Shown here: piece after piece, positions 39,613-51,369 of the stretch
Numbering within the stretch: the first letter of the stretch is position 1
How the letters are laid out: every line of letters starts with the position of its first letter
The notes under the pieces: generated by a model
Seen by the model: only the letters and a program-made list of their open reading frames with translations
Database searches by the model: none
What the model was told of the DNA's origin: nothing
From: Rotaria sordida
Taxonomy: Eukaryota > Rotifera > Eurotatoria > Philodinida > Philodinidae
Reading direction: 5' to 3'
NCBI GenBank assembly: GCA_905250125.1
Contig: CAJNOL010000242.1
Span: forward strand, 1-64,000
Length of the DNA stretch: 64,000 bases
Made by a program: the position numbers and the translations under genes

Positions 39613-40434
39613 TACGACACTAGATATTATTAACATTAATCTCTTCAGCATAAAAAAAGAACAGCAACTATGAACACCACTATCAATTCGAATAACATCA
39701 CTATTCATAAAACATCTATCTTGAGATACAAGCATAGCTATGAGATCGGCTACATCTTCTGTTTTATCAAACGATCCATTGGACATTTTCAAATTATCAA
39801 ATAAATGATTATTTATATTTAATGGTAATCAAACATTCTTATTCATAGGAGTATCAATACCAACTGGTGCTACTATATTCATGTGTACATCTTGAAGAAG
39901 ATATTCTCATGCAAGAGATTTTGTAAATGCAACAATAGCTCCTTTACTTGCTGCATGTATTGACATAAAAGGATGACCATGTAAAGCGGCTGCTGAAGTT
40001 GTATTTATAATATTACCTTTTGTAATGACCGAATGAGGAAGACAAGCACAACATATTAAAAATGTACCAATCATATTTGTATCGAGAATTGAACGAAATT
40101 CTTTTACTGGAATATCTACTGTGGAACCTGTACGTAGTATATCAGCTACATTAACAAAAACATCAAGACGACCTTGACGAGTAATATATTCATTAACTTT
40201 TTCGATGATTTTTTTCTTCAGCTCTAACAGACATAACATCTATTGAAATCATTCTCGATGACATGATGATTGTATAGTTACTTTTAATCTAGTTTCATTA
40301 AGATCAATATCAAGAACGCAAGCACCTTTCTCGACAAGACGTAAAATCACAACAGCTCGCCCTATGACCGAATCAGCTCTAGTGGCAACAGCTATTTTAC
40401 CATGAAATCAAGTTGTAACAATTGGTGTCTTCTA
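39613..40434 (-). pseudogene. Short-chain dehydrogenase/reductase pseudogene, intronless
   Basis: The minus strand reads an SDR in order: HGKIAVATRADSVIGRAV (the Rossmann TGxxxGIG, damaged), GRLDVFVNVADI (NNAG, damaged), NTTSAAALHGHPFMSIHAASKGA (active-site YxxxK with Tyr changed to His) and a C-terminal VADLIAMLVSQDRCFMNSDVIRIDSG. There are in-frame stops after TPIVTT, near CHRE, after FTKSLA and after MNKNV. Loss of the catalytic Tyr and several stops show it is dead. No introns, unlike most neighbours. Its 3' part was carried into the duplicate (45978-46147). Confidence 0.85.
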
Positions 40435-40439
40435 AAGAT

Positions 40440-41219
40440 AACAAAAAAATCGATCAGTAATTTTATCGATTTGTTTTCTGAAGCTTAACTCGTTCTGGAC
40501 GGGAAACGCATATATGCGTCTTTCGTCCTGAAATAGTTGAAGTTCAGAGATTTCTACTAATTATCATTTATGTACTTGGTACTGTTTTATGGCTTCGTAT
40601 GGACAACATACATATATGAGCCGTAGCAGTCTTTGACAGATCAATAATGTTGATTAGAAAGAAAAAGTAATTCACTTTAATTAATTCTGTGTTTCATTAT
40701 TTTGCTTGACAAAAAGAATCTCGTCCTGAAAACGTTAAATAGTATTTATTAGTGTGTTGACTTGAACATTCAATGTTTCATTTATAATTTTAGTGTTAAA
40801 TAATGACGAAAAGTAAATTTTCGTTTTCAATAGTTCCAAACTAACCTAGAGAAAATAGTCACATATTGATAACGTTTATTTTGCTATTCTTTTCGTTCTT
40901 TTCTTTCTGTTGTGTTATCGTATGACGTATGGTAAAAAGTACATCTAAACAAATCAGTTTTTTTTTTAATTGTTCTTTGCTTTGTCATAGTAGCAGATGA
41001 TGTATTTCACAGTTATTTCTTATCATGTTTCTAAGATAAGCCTTCACTTTTATTTTGCATTAATATAAAATATATTTTGTTTGAATTCTTAGGATACTGA
41101 AACTAGATATTTATTTCTATGTATTTGATTATTTCATTCATACAATATTATTTTAAGAAAAAGATAAGATTTTTATTTTACCTAGATAATATATGTTTAT
41201 ATTTAATATAAATAATTTA
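40440..41219. other. Intergenic, nothing assignable
   Basis: AT-rich spacer between the SDR pseudogene and the palindromic MITE. No open frame, RNA gene or bounded repeat recognised. Confidence 0.5.
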
Positions 41220-41455
41220 CTTACAACGGAGGTGTTTATATTGTAAATTAAAAAGACTAGACATATTCGCGTCGAAATAAAGTTCTCACCACCAAACTAA
41301 CAAATTTAAAATATTAGCTGCTATTGGTGTGTCTGGATCCAGGCACACCAACAAAAGATAATATTTTAAATTTGTTAGTTTGGTGGTGAGAACTTTATTT
41401 CGACGCGAATATGTCTACTCTTTTTAATTTACAATACAAACATCTCCATTGTAAG
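41220..41455. mobile_element. Near-perfect palindromic MITE, 236 bp
   Basis: The arms are almost identical inverted copies from the tips, CTTACAACGGAG and CTCCATTGTAAG, to the centre. They share the block CGCGTCGAAATAAAGTTCTC and its inverse GAGAACTTTATTTCGACGCG. The ~35 bp centre contains GTGTGTCTGGATCCAGGCACAC, itself nearly palindromic. The high arm identity indicates a young insertion or arm homogenisation. Target duplication is ambiguous. It ends ~60 bp before the duplication breakpoint. Confidence 0.9.
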
Positions 41456-42440
41456 ACTGAATAAACAATATGTTATCAATTTGACTTGATGACAAATATG
41501 TTCATCTTTGAGTAAATATCAATCCATCTGACGACAGAATGCCTCCAGATGTCAAAGCACTGTTTAATCAAGGCGATATTCATTTGATGAGTACTACTAA
41601 GTAATAACAAAGTCTAAAATAGTTTGGTTTTCTTGGCCCTCATTCTTGGAATATCGTAATTTTACTAAGTTTGTCAACAAAAATCTATGGTCACTCTAAG
41701 ATCATGTGGAAAATTCACTTTCGAGTCTCGACTTCAAATTTTCCAAGAATAAAGTTCTCAATGAGATTAGTTGATTGTGCAACTTGTAAATTTTCTAGTA
41801 GTTATTTCCTATCCTCAATGATTCAATATTCGACATTCTCCCATGTGTAAGAGTAAATTTACATCTTCAAAAATGAAATACTAGAAAAAATAAAACTTCG
41901 ACAGTCAACTAATCTCATTAAGAATTATGTCCCTACAAAAATTTCAAGACGAAACTCAAAAGTTGATTTTCCACATGATTTGAGAGAAATCACATCTTTT
42001 TATTGAAAAACTCAGTAAAGTTTTGATATCTGAAGAACGAATATCTAGAAAACCAAATCATTCAACATTTTTCTCTTACTCACTACCACTCTTCTAATAC
42101 ACATTGTTTCGATTGAAAAAGCGATTTCACACCTGAAGAGGTTTCCTCATGAGCTAAATAATGTTTCCATCGAAGAACTAGTCGTTGATATGACATATAT
42201 TCTTCTGACTATTATTAATAATAATAGAAAATTAAGACGAGTTCACTATTAAGTCAGAACGTCATTAGATCATGATCAATTAGATGGCTTGAATAACCTA
42301 CAGGACTTAAATATTATCCTTGAGATCTTCCGTCCTGTGATGTTCTCCAGTCTCAATATCAATTTCATTTTTGTTCAGAGCTTTACTCTTTCAAACAATG
42401 AAATTTATAAATTAGTATTTTCAAATATTCTATATTTTAG

Positions 42441-42671
42441 ACTAATAATATTAATAATACTGCTTGAAAATCTGCATCAACTACTCGAATTTTATCTGAT
42501 ACTATTAGAAAAAAAGAGCTCAACGTTTTGGTGGTATATCTCAAGCAGCTAAAACAAATACATTGAATATGAATATAATTTTTTCTATTATTCAATTTAC
42601 AAAATTGTGGTATTCTTTAGTAACAAAAACTTAAACGCAGTGAACGATTTAAACCGATCACAAATGCTTAA
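42441..42671 (+). pseudogene. Duplicated last two exons of the SARNP-like gene, broken
   Basis: Matches exon 6 (42441-42568) and exon 7 (42621-42671) of the intact gene at 34300. Breaks: a GGA to TGA nonsense codon in exon 6, a one-base insertion in the A-run before GAGCTC, loss of the donor GT (now AT), and GAA to TAA at the first codon of exon 7. The upstream exons were not duplicated. Confidence 0.9.
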
Positions 42672-42813
42672 TATTAACTCTTCTTGTCTTGACATTCTTT
42701 TTTTCTTCTTGTTTTTGCATTTGTCTTTTTTCTTGTTCATAAAAACGAAAAAAACACAATTTTTATGTGTAGAAAATATACTTGAAATAGAAACAATTGT
42801 TTATATTTAGACA

Positions 42814-45800
42814 ATGACATCTACTACTCGACCACATCTATTTATAACTTTTCAAATGCCTTCGCAGTTTATTCATTCACTTGAACGTGTATTTGATCTG
42901 GATTATCAAGATATACCGGCACGTTTATCTCATGAACAAATTTTATCTCGTATTCGTGCTCATACACCTGATGCAATACTCTTTTCAGGAGGAACAAAAA
43001 TTGATAAAGAAATAATATCGGCAGCAGGTGATAAACTTAAAATGTTAGCCACATTTTCAGTTGGATATAATCATATTGATATAAAAGAATGTGAAAAAAG
43101 AGGTATACCTATTGGGTATACACCAGGTAGAATAGAATAATCATCATTTTAAAATAGATTATTAAATCATATTTTCAAATGCTTAGGTGTATTAACAGAT
43201 ACAACAGCTGATTTAGCTATTACATTATTATTAGCAACATCAAGAAGGATTACTGAAGCGATGCGAACAGTTCGTGTAAGACATCATAACAAGGAAGATT
43301 AATTTTTATTTTTGTTTTCATTGATAACTTTTAAATAGAATGGTGAATGGGGTACATCATCAAATATAATGTGGATGTGTGGTAAACCTTTAATTAATTC
43401 AACAATTGGTATTGTTGGTTTAGGTCGTATTGGTTTAGCAATTGCACGTCGTTTGCAACCATTTTCTATTCAACGTATACTTTATAGTGGTACACGTGAA
43501 AAACATTTTGATTCTGATAGTGATAAAAAATTATTTAAATTTGTTCAATTTGAAGAATTATTACATGAATCTGATTTTGTTATTATTGCATGTGCATTAA
43601 ATGAAGAAACAACAAATATGTTTAATAAAAAAGCATTTGAACAAATGAAAAATGATGCAATTTTAATAAATATTTCACGGGGAGGTATTGTTGATCAAGA
43701 TGCACTTTATGATGCATTAAAAAATGGTCAAATTCGAGCAGCAGGTAAAGAATCTTTTATTAATAAAGAATAGTCGAAAAATTTTGACCTCTCTCAGTAC
43801 ATCGATGATGTCTATGATAAATTTTTATATATTTAATTGATCGAAGTGTGTAGTTTTGTAAAGCAAGATTAGAGCTAGCACCTAAAAAACAAGATACTTC
43901 GAAATTCATACAATATAGATGATCGTGGCGGCCTGGAAGTTTGTCAAGTGTGATGAAAATCTATGGCATAAATGTGGTACAATGTTATGATTATTTTACT
44001 AATCTTTAGTGAATATTTTGATATTATGTTTTTTCAAGCAAAAAAAATTTCTTCAAAAATCTAAATGATTTATAAGTTTATTAGATTGACAGTTTATATG
44101 TATCTCGATAATCAAATTTAGTGATGTGTTGATCTTGTTTTCTGCTGATTGTTTTTAACCATTTTTGAATAGTGTTAATCCTTTTCTGATATTTTTCTAC
44201 ACTGAAATTGTCTTATATATGATTTATTTTTTATTTAACATATTGATATTTACATAAGTCTCGTGGAAGAATATCTCATAAATTTTCTATTTGTCATATA
44301 TCATCTATTTGACTTTGAAATGAATACTGGAGGTGGTTTTAATAGAGGTTGTTGGAAAGATAAATTCAAGCAGTTGGTATATTAGACAATAAATTGTAAA
44401 TAGTAAACTTCATAAAATAAGACTATCAATTAGGGAGCTGCCAGTCGTTCCAGACGCAAGTCTGGGTCTACTTGACAGTAGAAGCCATCGGGCTCAAGAA
44501 TTTTTGGACCCGGATCCGGTCAATTCAAGACTTTTAGACTCGGACTCGATGTGCTCTAGTCTACAGCTCTCTATAGTTAAGTATCGACCAGCATTAAAAG
44601 TTTTCTGTGGAATATTTTTATAATTTTGAATGTTTAACAGTCAATTACTGAACATTTACCATAATCCATATTAATATTCTGCTCGACTCTGTCTGGAATA
44701 GATGGTTCATTTTTTCAAGATGCATAAAACTGATTGATACTTATTTCAGCATTGGAAACTGTTTTTTTTTTGTTATTTTGATAATTACGACTATACTTAG
44801 TGAATTAGTAGCAGAACATGATTTATAACTACGTAAATCTTCACATTGATTACATAGAACATATTCTTGCTTGATCTCATTTACATAAATACAATGAAGA
44901 CCATTCCATAATGAAATATTATATATTATCTATATATTTAATGTTTAATGTGTGTGTCTGTCTGTATCTGTCCAGGCTAAAGGTTAAAGGTCGCAAGGCT
45001 ATAAGAGTATAAGGGATAAGATTATAAGAGTATAAGATACAGGAGATAAGGTTATAGAGCTATAAGAGGATAAGGGAACAGTGCTATAAAAGGATAAGGA
45101 GATAAAGTATGGGATATAAGAGGATGGGGATATAACGGATTAAGGCTATAAGCAAGATTAGGGTGTAAGACTATAAAGGTATAATAGGATAAGGAGATGA
45201 GGAACCAGAGATATAATGCTATAAGAGGATAAGACTACAGGAGTATAAGAAGATAAGGGGATAGGGGATACGGCTACAGAACTATCAGGGATAAGGGTAT
45301 GAGGGGATACAACTACAAGAGTATAAAGCTACAAAAGGGTAAGACTGAAAAGGTTATAAGGTATATCTGTATATATACAATACGAAGTGTCTGATTGTCT
45401 ATTACCGAATTGAGACTAAAGCACCGATGTAAAACTTTCCAGGAAAAAGCAGCCGTACAGTATGCACGGGATCTCGCTAGTTCTATTGGGATGATAAGTC
45501 TGATAAAAAAATCTCTGTCAGCAGAAAAAACAACACGATTATTACAAAAATTTTGTTTTTAAAAGTTTTTCTCGAAAACTATCAAATGGCCATAATATTG
45601 TGATACATTTATGCATTTCGAAGTGTTTTTTTTTTAGATGATAGCTCGAATCTTTTTCTATAAAATCACATATTTTGATCAATTGACAATATTTAGGTTT
45701 GTCGTAGATATCATCAATTTACCGAGAGGGTCTAAAACTTTTCAACCATCCTTTAGTATAATATTTATAATTATCTATAGGTTTGGATGTTACTGTACCT

Positions 45801-45977
45801 GAACCATTGCCTACAGATCATCCTCTTTTAACACTTGAGAACTGTACGATATTTCCACATATTGGTAGTGCTGATGAATATGCACGTCATCAAATGGCAC
45901 AAATATGTGTGGATAATTTACTCAATTTTTTTAGTGGAAAACCAATGGTTCATCAACTTAAAATAGATAATGCTTAA
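42814..45977 (+). CDS. GRHPR: Glyoxylate/hydroxypyruvate reductase, copy 2
   Basis: Exons 42814-43126, 43187-43275, 43339-43744 and 45781-45977 give the same 334-residue length as copy 1, with identical exon sizes (313, 89, 406, 197). The GLGRIG nucleotide site and catalytic Arg (NISRGG), Glu (PEPLP) and His (PHIGSA) are intact. Its N-terminal half follows the family consensus more closely than copy 1 (ILFSGGTKID, EKRGIPIGYTPG). No stop or frameshift. Intron 3 (43745-45780) is longer than in copy 1 because of a Helitron at 44929-45480. It retains the acceptor-like TATTTAG just before its ATG although the upstream gene is now broken. Confidence 0.95.
44929..45480 (+). mobile_element. Non-autonomous Helitron, 552 bp
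   Basis: Starts TCTATATATTTAATG and ends GCACGGGATCTCGCTAG. It is inserted between host A (44928) and T (45481) without target duplication, and a short CCGT/ACGG hairpin lies ~10 nt before the CTAG end. These are the Helitron hallmarks. The paralogous site in copy 1 (near 39056) is uninterrupted, which confirms both edges. The 5' part has a GTGTGTCTGTCTGT stretch, common near Helitron 5' ends. The interior (about 44998-45360) is a purine-rich array of ATAAG/GGATAAG words. No Rep/helicase. Confidence 0.93.
44998..45360 (+). repeat. Purine-rich minisatellite inside the Helitron
   Basis: Irregular repeats of CTATAAGAGGATAAGG-like units with a strong purine bias on the plus strand. Confined to the Helitron interior. 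Confidence 0.75.
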
Positions 45978-46147
45978 TAATATGATGATTTGAAGATTTT
46001 TCTTTAGTTTTGCCAAATTTTCTTTTGATTGATAATAAATAAATAATTTATGATACAATGCTAGATATCACTAATCTTAATCTTATAAACATAAAAAATA
46101 CGAACATCAGCTATGAACATCACTATCAATTCGAATAACGTCACCAT

Positions 46148-46821
46148 AAACCCAAGTACTATCAACCTGAGTCATTTTTTGACCCATAAACAAAAATTTG
46201 AAAAATGTACTGGAAATATTTTTTTATTTTGTAGTCTTTGGAAGCAACTAGCATTTCTTACGAATTGATATATGCTGTTGAATGTAAAAAGAGATTCATT
46301 TCTGTTTTTTTATATCATTACAAACCTTCGGTACAATACAATCTCTTCAGTAATACTAGTGTTAATATAAAAATTGTACCTACATGTAAAATCATAGTGC
46401 AAAACACTTCTCATAAATAGTAATGTGATTGAACTGAAAAAAATGAAAAAATACAACGATACATACCTTAAGACATAAAACATTGAAATTTTCCATATCA
46501 TCCTAAATATATCTATAAACATTATCCAAGAACACATGCATTTAGAATATAACTTTTAGGAATACTAGGCAAAAGAACTTTTCTCTTAAATGCAAATGCA
46601 GAACAGTTTTAGGAAAGATAAAATTTATACCAAAAATATTTTCAACATTAAATACTAACATTTCACTTCATTATTTCTGTTTTTTTGTTTTTAATTCAAA
46701 AAGTATATTATAGTATACATGCTACATGGAATTAATCATGCACAAGAAAAAAATAACGTTGTATGTTTTCTTTTAAAAAATATAAAAATAAGAAAATAAG
46801 AAGGTTCTTTTTTTGTTTTTT
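46148..46821. other. Spacer between duplication and CSPP1
   Basis: AT-rich, with no gene or bounded repeat recognised. Confidence 0.5.
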
Positions 46822-49800
46822 TTATTTAAGCCAAGCATCATCTTGTAAAGTTGTTTGACTACCACGTCTTTGTAATCGTTGTCGTTCTTGAAAACGTTCA
46901 AGTACTTCATTACTATCTAATAAAGATGTATCATCTTTTTCGAGATCACGTAATTTTTTTAAACGATGTTCATTTTTTTCAGCAATTCTCTATTTAAAAC
47001 AAAAGGAATATAATTTGTTTTATTGATTATTTTGAAATTTTGTTTTTTTTAACTTACATTTAATTCAAGACTAGCCATACTTGTTGGATCACTTGGATCA
47101 TAAAAACCTGGTGGTTCAAAACCATATCGTCTTCGTCTAGCAGTATCTTCTATATTTGTAACAAACATACCATCAACTAAATCAACACGTTTTGATGGTG
47201 AAATATATTCATCACCAGTAATTCCTCCACCTCCACCACGCATTAAAATTGAATCATCACGAAAATAACTTGGTTTAAATTCATCATCATCATCTGTTTG
47301 AAGAATACGAAGTAATTTATCATTTGTTGATGGTGCATTTCGATAAGGAAGTTGTGTTGTATTAAATAAATATCCTGGACTTTGTTTACGTGATAAAGAT
47401 CGTTGAGATGGAGGTAAATAGGAAACTGTTGTTTTTGCTTCTAATTCGGATAAGAGTGCAGCTTCAGATTTAGCATGTTGATGTAGACGTGCTTCTTTAT
47501 CTTTTAATTGTCGTTTTAAATGTTCAAGACGATTAAGTACTTCAGAATCTGAACCATCCGATCGAAGAGAAGTAGTTGAATTTGTACGTAATGGAACATT
47601 AGTATTGTAATATGCTTGAGGACGAGATCGATGTGTGTCTAAATGAAATTAAATAGTTTAGAATAATTTTCTTTTTAATATAATGACTATAATGATAGAA
47701 TGTATTCAAATGTTGAGATACATAATTCATTAATCTCATTACAACTGACTTTATGATTTATAAAGAGATTTTCGCTTCAGCAGAGGTTTATCCATGTAAT
47801 AATAATGGATGATTGAAAGAGAATTCTTTATTGTAGGTATAAACTATGAAAGATCATTTACATCAATCAGATAAATCACCTAACTAATTAATCGCGCTAT
47901 TCAGTCGAGGTTATGTACATCATGTAGCCCATTAGAAGCTATGAATATCCTGAAGAAAGTTTAGACCCTCAACTTATTACTGAGATGATACTGCATTTTT
48001 TGCGGTATTTTAATTGAATGTCGTAGTTTTTTCCTACAGAAACACTAGGAAAACGGATTTTCGAATTTCGACTTGAAACTTTGTGCACAGGCAAATCTTA
48101 ATGAGAATAGTTTATTATGAAAGTTTCAGATCTTTAGATTTGTTCATTAGGCTTCAGAAGGGCAAACATTTATCTTTGAGAGCACAGACCAGAGATGTCC
48201 ATGGCGATGGCGTCGTAGCAACGACAGATTCTCAACTGCGATGGACATCTATGGTACAGCCATATAGTAAATGATATAGTAATCACAAACTCCTGAATAA
48301 CATGAATTGTACAACGAGAAATAGTATAAAATTAGTATGCCATTTTATCCTAACTAACGATTAAGATAGAACAAATACACAATATAATGAAATTAAACGA
48401 GAATAAAATCTTTAAAGTTGATCAAGAATATCAATTTGATGTTGTATTAATATTAGTTAGTATTATATCGGATTCAAAACACAACGACTTACGAGATGGT
48501 TTTTTTCGTACTGGTGGTATATCTATATAAGCAGAAGCAGTAAGACATAGCAATAGATAGCTTTTTTCTTTTTAATTAGATTCTATATCTAACCTGATTG
48601 TTTTGGTGTTGGTTGTTTTCGATAAGTATGTTGAGCTTGTCCATCATTATCATCGATTGGTTGTTGTGTAAATTCATCATTATCATTGAGAGGTGGTTGT
48701 TGTTGTTGATTTGTATCATCAAATGATTGATGTTGTACAGTATTATTATTTGATTTTCGTTTTTTTTCTTTATTTTTTAATGTTGGTATTGGTGGTGATG
48801 AACTTTGATAAATAGGTTCATCTTGTTGTTGTTGTTGTTGTTGTTCATCATCATAAGTATTTTGTCTATCAGCATCATTTTCATAATTATCTGGTGTCAT
48901 TGATTTTTCTTGTCGTTTTGATTCTAAAATATAAATAAAAACAAAAACAAAAGAAAGCAATTCTTATTGAAAGAAATATATAAGTAGAAAAAATTTTGAC
49001 TTCGTTTTATCATAGTTTCTTCTTGTTTTCTTTGTCGTTCTAATTCTTCTTGTAAACGTTGTTGATGTTGACGTTCTTGTGCTTCTTTTTCTTGTTTTCT
49101 TGCTGTTTCATCAGCTGTTTGTTTTTCCATTTGTTGTTGCCATTCACTATGTTTAGCTAATTCACGTTCTTCATCAGCTCGACGTCGAGCTAATTCTTCA
49201 GCATTTCGTTGACGTTTTTCATCGATTTGTTTTTTTAAATCTTGTTTATATTTTTCTTCACGCACTAATTGTTCTTCAGTTTTAATTGTACCAAATATAC
49301 CATTACTAACAGCACCACGAGTATGATTTGGTGAATTAGAACGAACCTGACGAGAAAAAAAGAATTCATTCAATCGAATATGTAAATTGTAATATGTTAG
49401 AGTAAATGTAAAATGAGAGAAATGAAAAACTCTTTTAGAACAAGACAACTTTCTTATTTTATATTCAATAATTATATTTCGTCATAGTTAACTCTTTTAG
49501 CTTCCCCTCTCCTTCCTTAGCTACTGGAGTAATCATTTGTAGGTAGGGGTGTCAGGGTTCCCGTTCCTCAAGGGTTCCGTTCCCAAGGAACGGGAACCCA
49601 CTTGGTTATTCATTTCTATGCATGTTTGAACGCGCTTGAGTTCATAGACATNNNNNNNNNNNNNNNNNNNNNNNNNNNNNNNNNNNNNNNNNNNNNNNNN
49701 NNNNNNNNNNNNNNNNNNNNNNNNNNNNNNNNNNNNNNNNNNNNNNNNNNNCAAACTCTCTACGACGTTTGTTTGTCGAACTACATAAGATTTACGAAAG

Positions 49801-51369
49801 CTAGAATTGCTATGAAGACTACATCAATTACGACCTGTACGAAGGTTAGATTCTAATAAATTACCGAGTTTAATGGAATTTGTGGTTCACCATTATAGAA
49901 AGGTGCATTTGTAATTGAACTTGCACCAGTTCCTAATGAATATATTTTATCATCAGCAGCTGTATATAGTTGTTGTGAGCGAGGTGTTTGATATTGTTGT
50001 TGTTGTTGTGGATTTCTTAGATCACCTAAATTAGCTATAACATTACCATCTCTATCACGCATTGGTGCACCACCACCACTTCGACCAAAATAATAATAAC
50101 GATTGATTTCTGCTTCTAATTTTCTTTCATATTCATCTTTTTCTTGTTTAGCTTGTGCTTTTCTCATTTGTTTTTCAAACATTTGTGTTTGAAGTTCTTT
50201 TTGATAACGTTTTTTTGATGCTTGTTCAGCATCTTTATCAATTTCATGACCTATTTGAAAACCATCATCATTATTTCGTTGTGATCGATTATCATTACGA
50301 TATTGTTGTCGATAACGATTATCATTATTAAATTGATTTGATTGTTCAAATGACATATTCAAAGGTGATACACTACTTGTAACAACTGGTGTTGGACTTG
50401 TAGAAACAGGTGGACGATTAAGTATTCGAGCAAGTTCAAAATCAATTGCATTACGTTGATTTAATCGTTCTGCAAGTAATGTATTTAATGCATTTAAATC
50501 TTCAGTATAATGTGCACGAGCAGTACTTGATGAATTACTAGTAGATAGTTGACTACTTTCTATAAAGAAAAATAATAGTTTATAGATTATTGAAAAATAA
50601 AAAGAATATAAATTGTACCTAATTCTAATTGTCTTCTTCTTGCTTCTAATTCACGTATTTGTTCATATAATTCTAAAATATATTCTTCACGATCACGAAT
50701 ATATTGTTCATCATGATTTTGTGATAAACGTGAACGTGATCGATTTGTTGTATAGTCTGTTGATGAAAATATATCATTCATATTTGAAAAATTTTTCATT
50801 GTTTTCTTATCAGTTTTTTCCCATGGTGCAACAACAATTCCATCTTGTTGAAATTGTACACGTCGTGTTGTATTTCTATGTGGAGAATCCATTTGTGATA
50901 TTGATTTATTTTTTGAAGTACCTCGATGAGTTCGTAAATATTCATTATATTCACGTTTTAAATCATTTTTAAGTTGTACACGTTGTTCATCATAATTTCC
51001 AAATCTATTAAAAAAACCGAATTCATTATTACTTGCATTCTCATTTGGTAAACGACGTTGTTCTTGTTCAAAATTAAAAGGAATTGTTTGTTGTTGTTCA
51101 GGAAAAGGACTATTAATAATTGAACGTGGTGAAGGAGGATAATAAGATTGTCGAGACTGAATACGAGGTGATGGTTCATCTAAAATTCTATTAACTTTAA
51201 CATCTAATCGTTCTTCAAAATTTGATGATGGAAACGATTGAGATTGAGGAGGTGGTGGTGGTAGTACTCCTGGACGTTGTCGATTCATCTGTTGTCGATT
51301 AGGTACTTTATTAAGTTTAGATCGCTGACGTTCTATGAAATAATCAATATCTTTGGAAGCAGTAATCAT
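46822..51369 (-). CDS. CSPP1: Centrosome and spindle pole-associated protein 1 (CSPP1)
   Basis: Seven exons: 50619-51369, 49865-50559, 49001-49346, 48594-48923, 48493-48522, 47058-47638 and 46822-46989. The phases agree and give 966 residues. The signature GRSGGGAPMRD..GN..A (from about residue 409) matches the CSPP1 GRGGGGAPLRD block. Repeated LKREYNEYLRT-type and KYKQDLKKQIDEKRQR-type segments and long Arg/Glu/Gln coiled coils are as in CSPP1. The family binds microtubules at centrosomes, spindle poles and ciliary bases. Gln-rich runs (near 48830 and 49995) vary the spacing. Exon 5 is only 30 bp, and the exon 3 donor is weak (GTCAAA). Intron 2 contains a 100-N gap, so an exon could be hidden there, although the flanking phases already match. 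Confidence 0.9.
47914..48150. repeat. Half-copy of the 31.7-kb foldback family
   Basis: CATGTAGCCCATTAGAAGCT, CTATGAATATCCTGAAGAAA and CTTGAAACTTTGTGCACAGG follow the order of the left arm at 31694-31900. The facing arm is not evident. In a CSPP1 intron. Confidence 0.6.
49541..49751. other. Assembly gap (100 N, 49652-49751) beside a hAT-like terminus
   Basis: One hundred Ns interrupt CSPP1 intron 2. Immediately before them, TAGGGGTGTCAGGGTTCCCG (49541) and the palindromic GTTCCGTTCCCAAGGAACGGGAAC resemble a hAT transposon end. The gap probably hides a repeat that stalled assembly. Confidence 0.55.

Larger units (their letters stand above)
35481..39705. repeat. Tandem segmental duplication, copy 1
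   Basis: Runs from SARNP-like intron 5 through its last two exons, the whole GRHPR gene and the 3' part of the SDR pseudogene. It aligns colinearly with 41518-46147. Introns and spacers differ by many substitutions and small indels; exons are closer. Confidence 0.9.
41518..46147. repeat. Tandem segmental duplication, copy 2
   Basis: Colinear with 35481-39705. Contains the foldback copy (to ~42160), pseudo-exons of the SARNP-like gene, an intact GRHPR copy, a Helitron insertion absent from copy 1, and a 3' scrap of the SDR pseudogene. Confidence 0.9.

Noticed and set aside
44998..45360. Regular purine repeats considered as a CRISPR-like array
   Set aside because: Units are irregular, with no spacer structure, and lie inside a Helitron in a eukaryotic intron.
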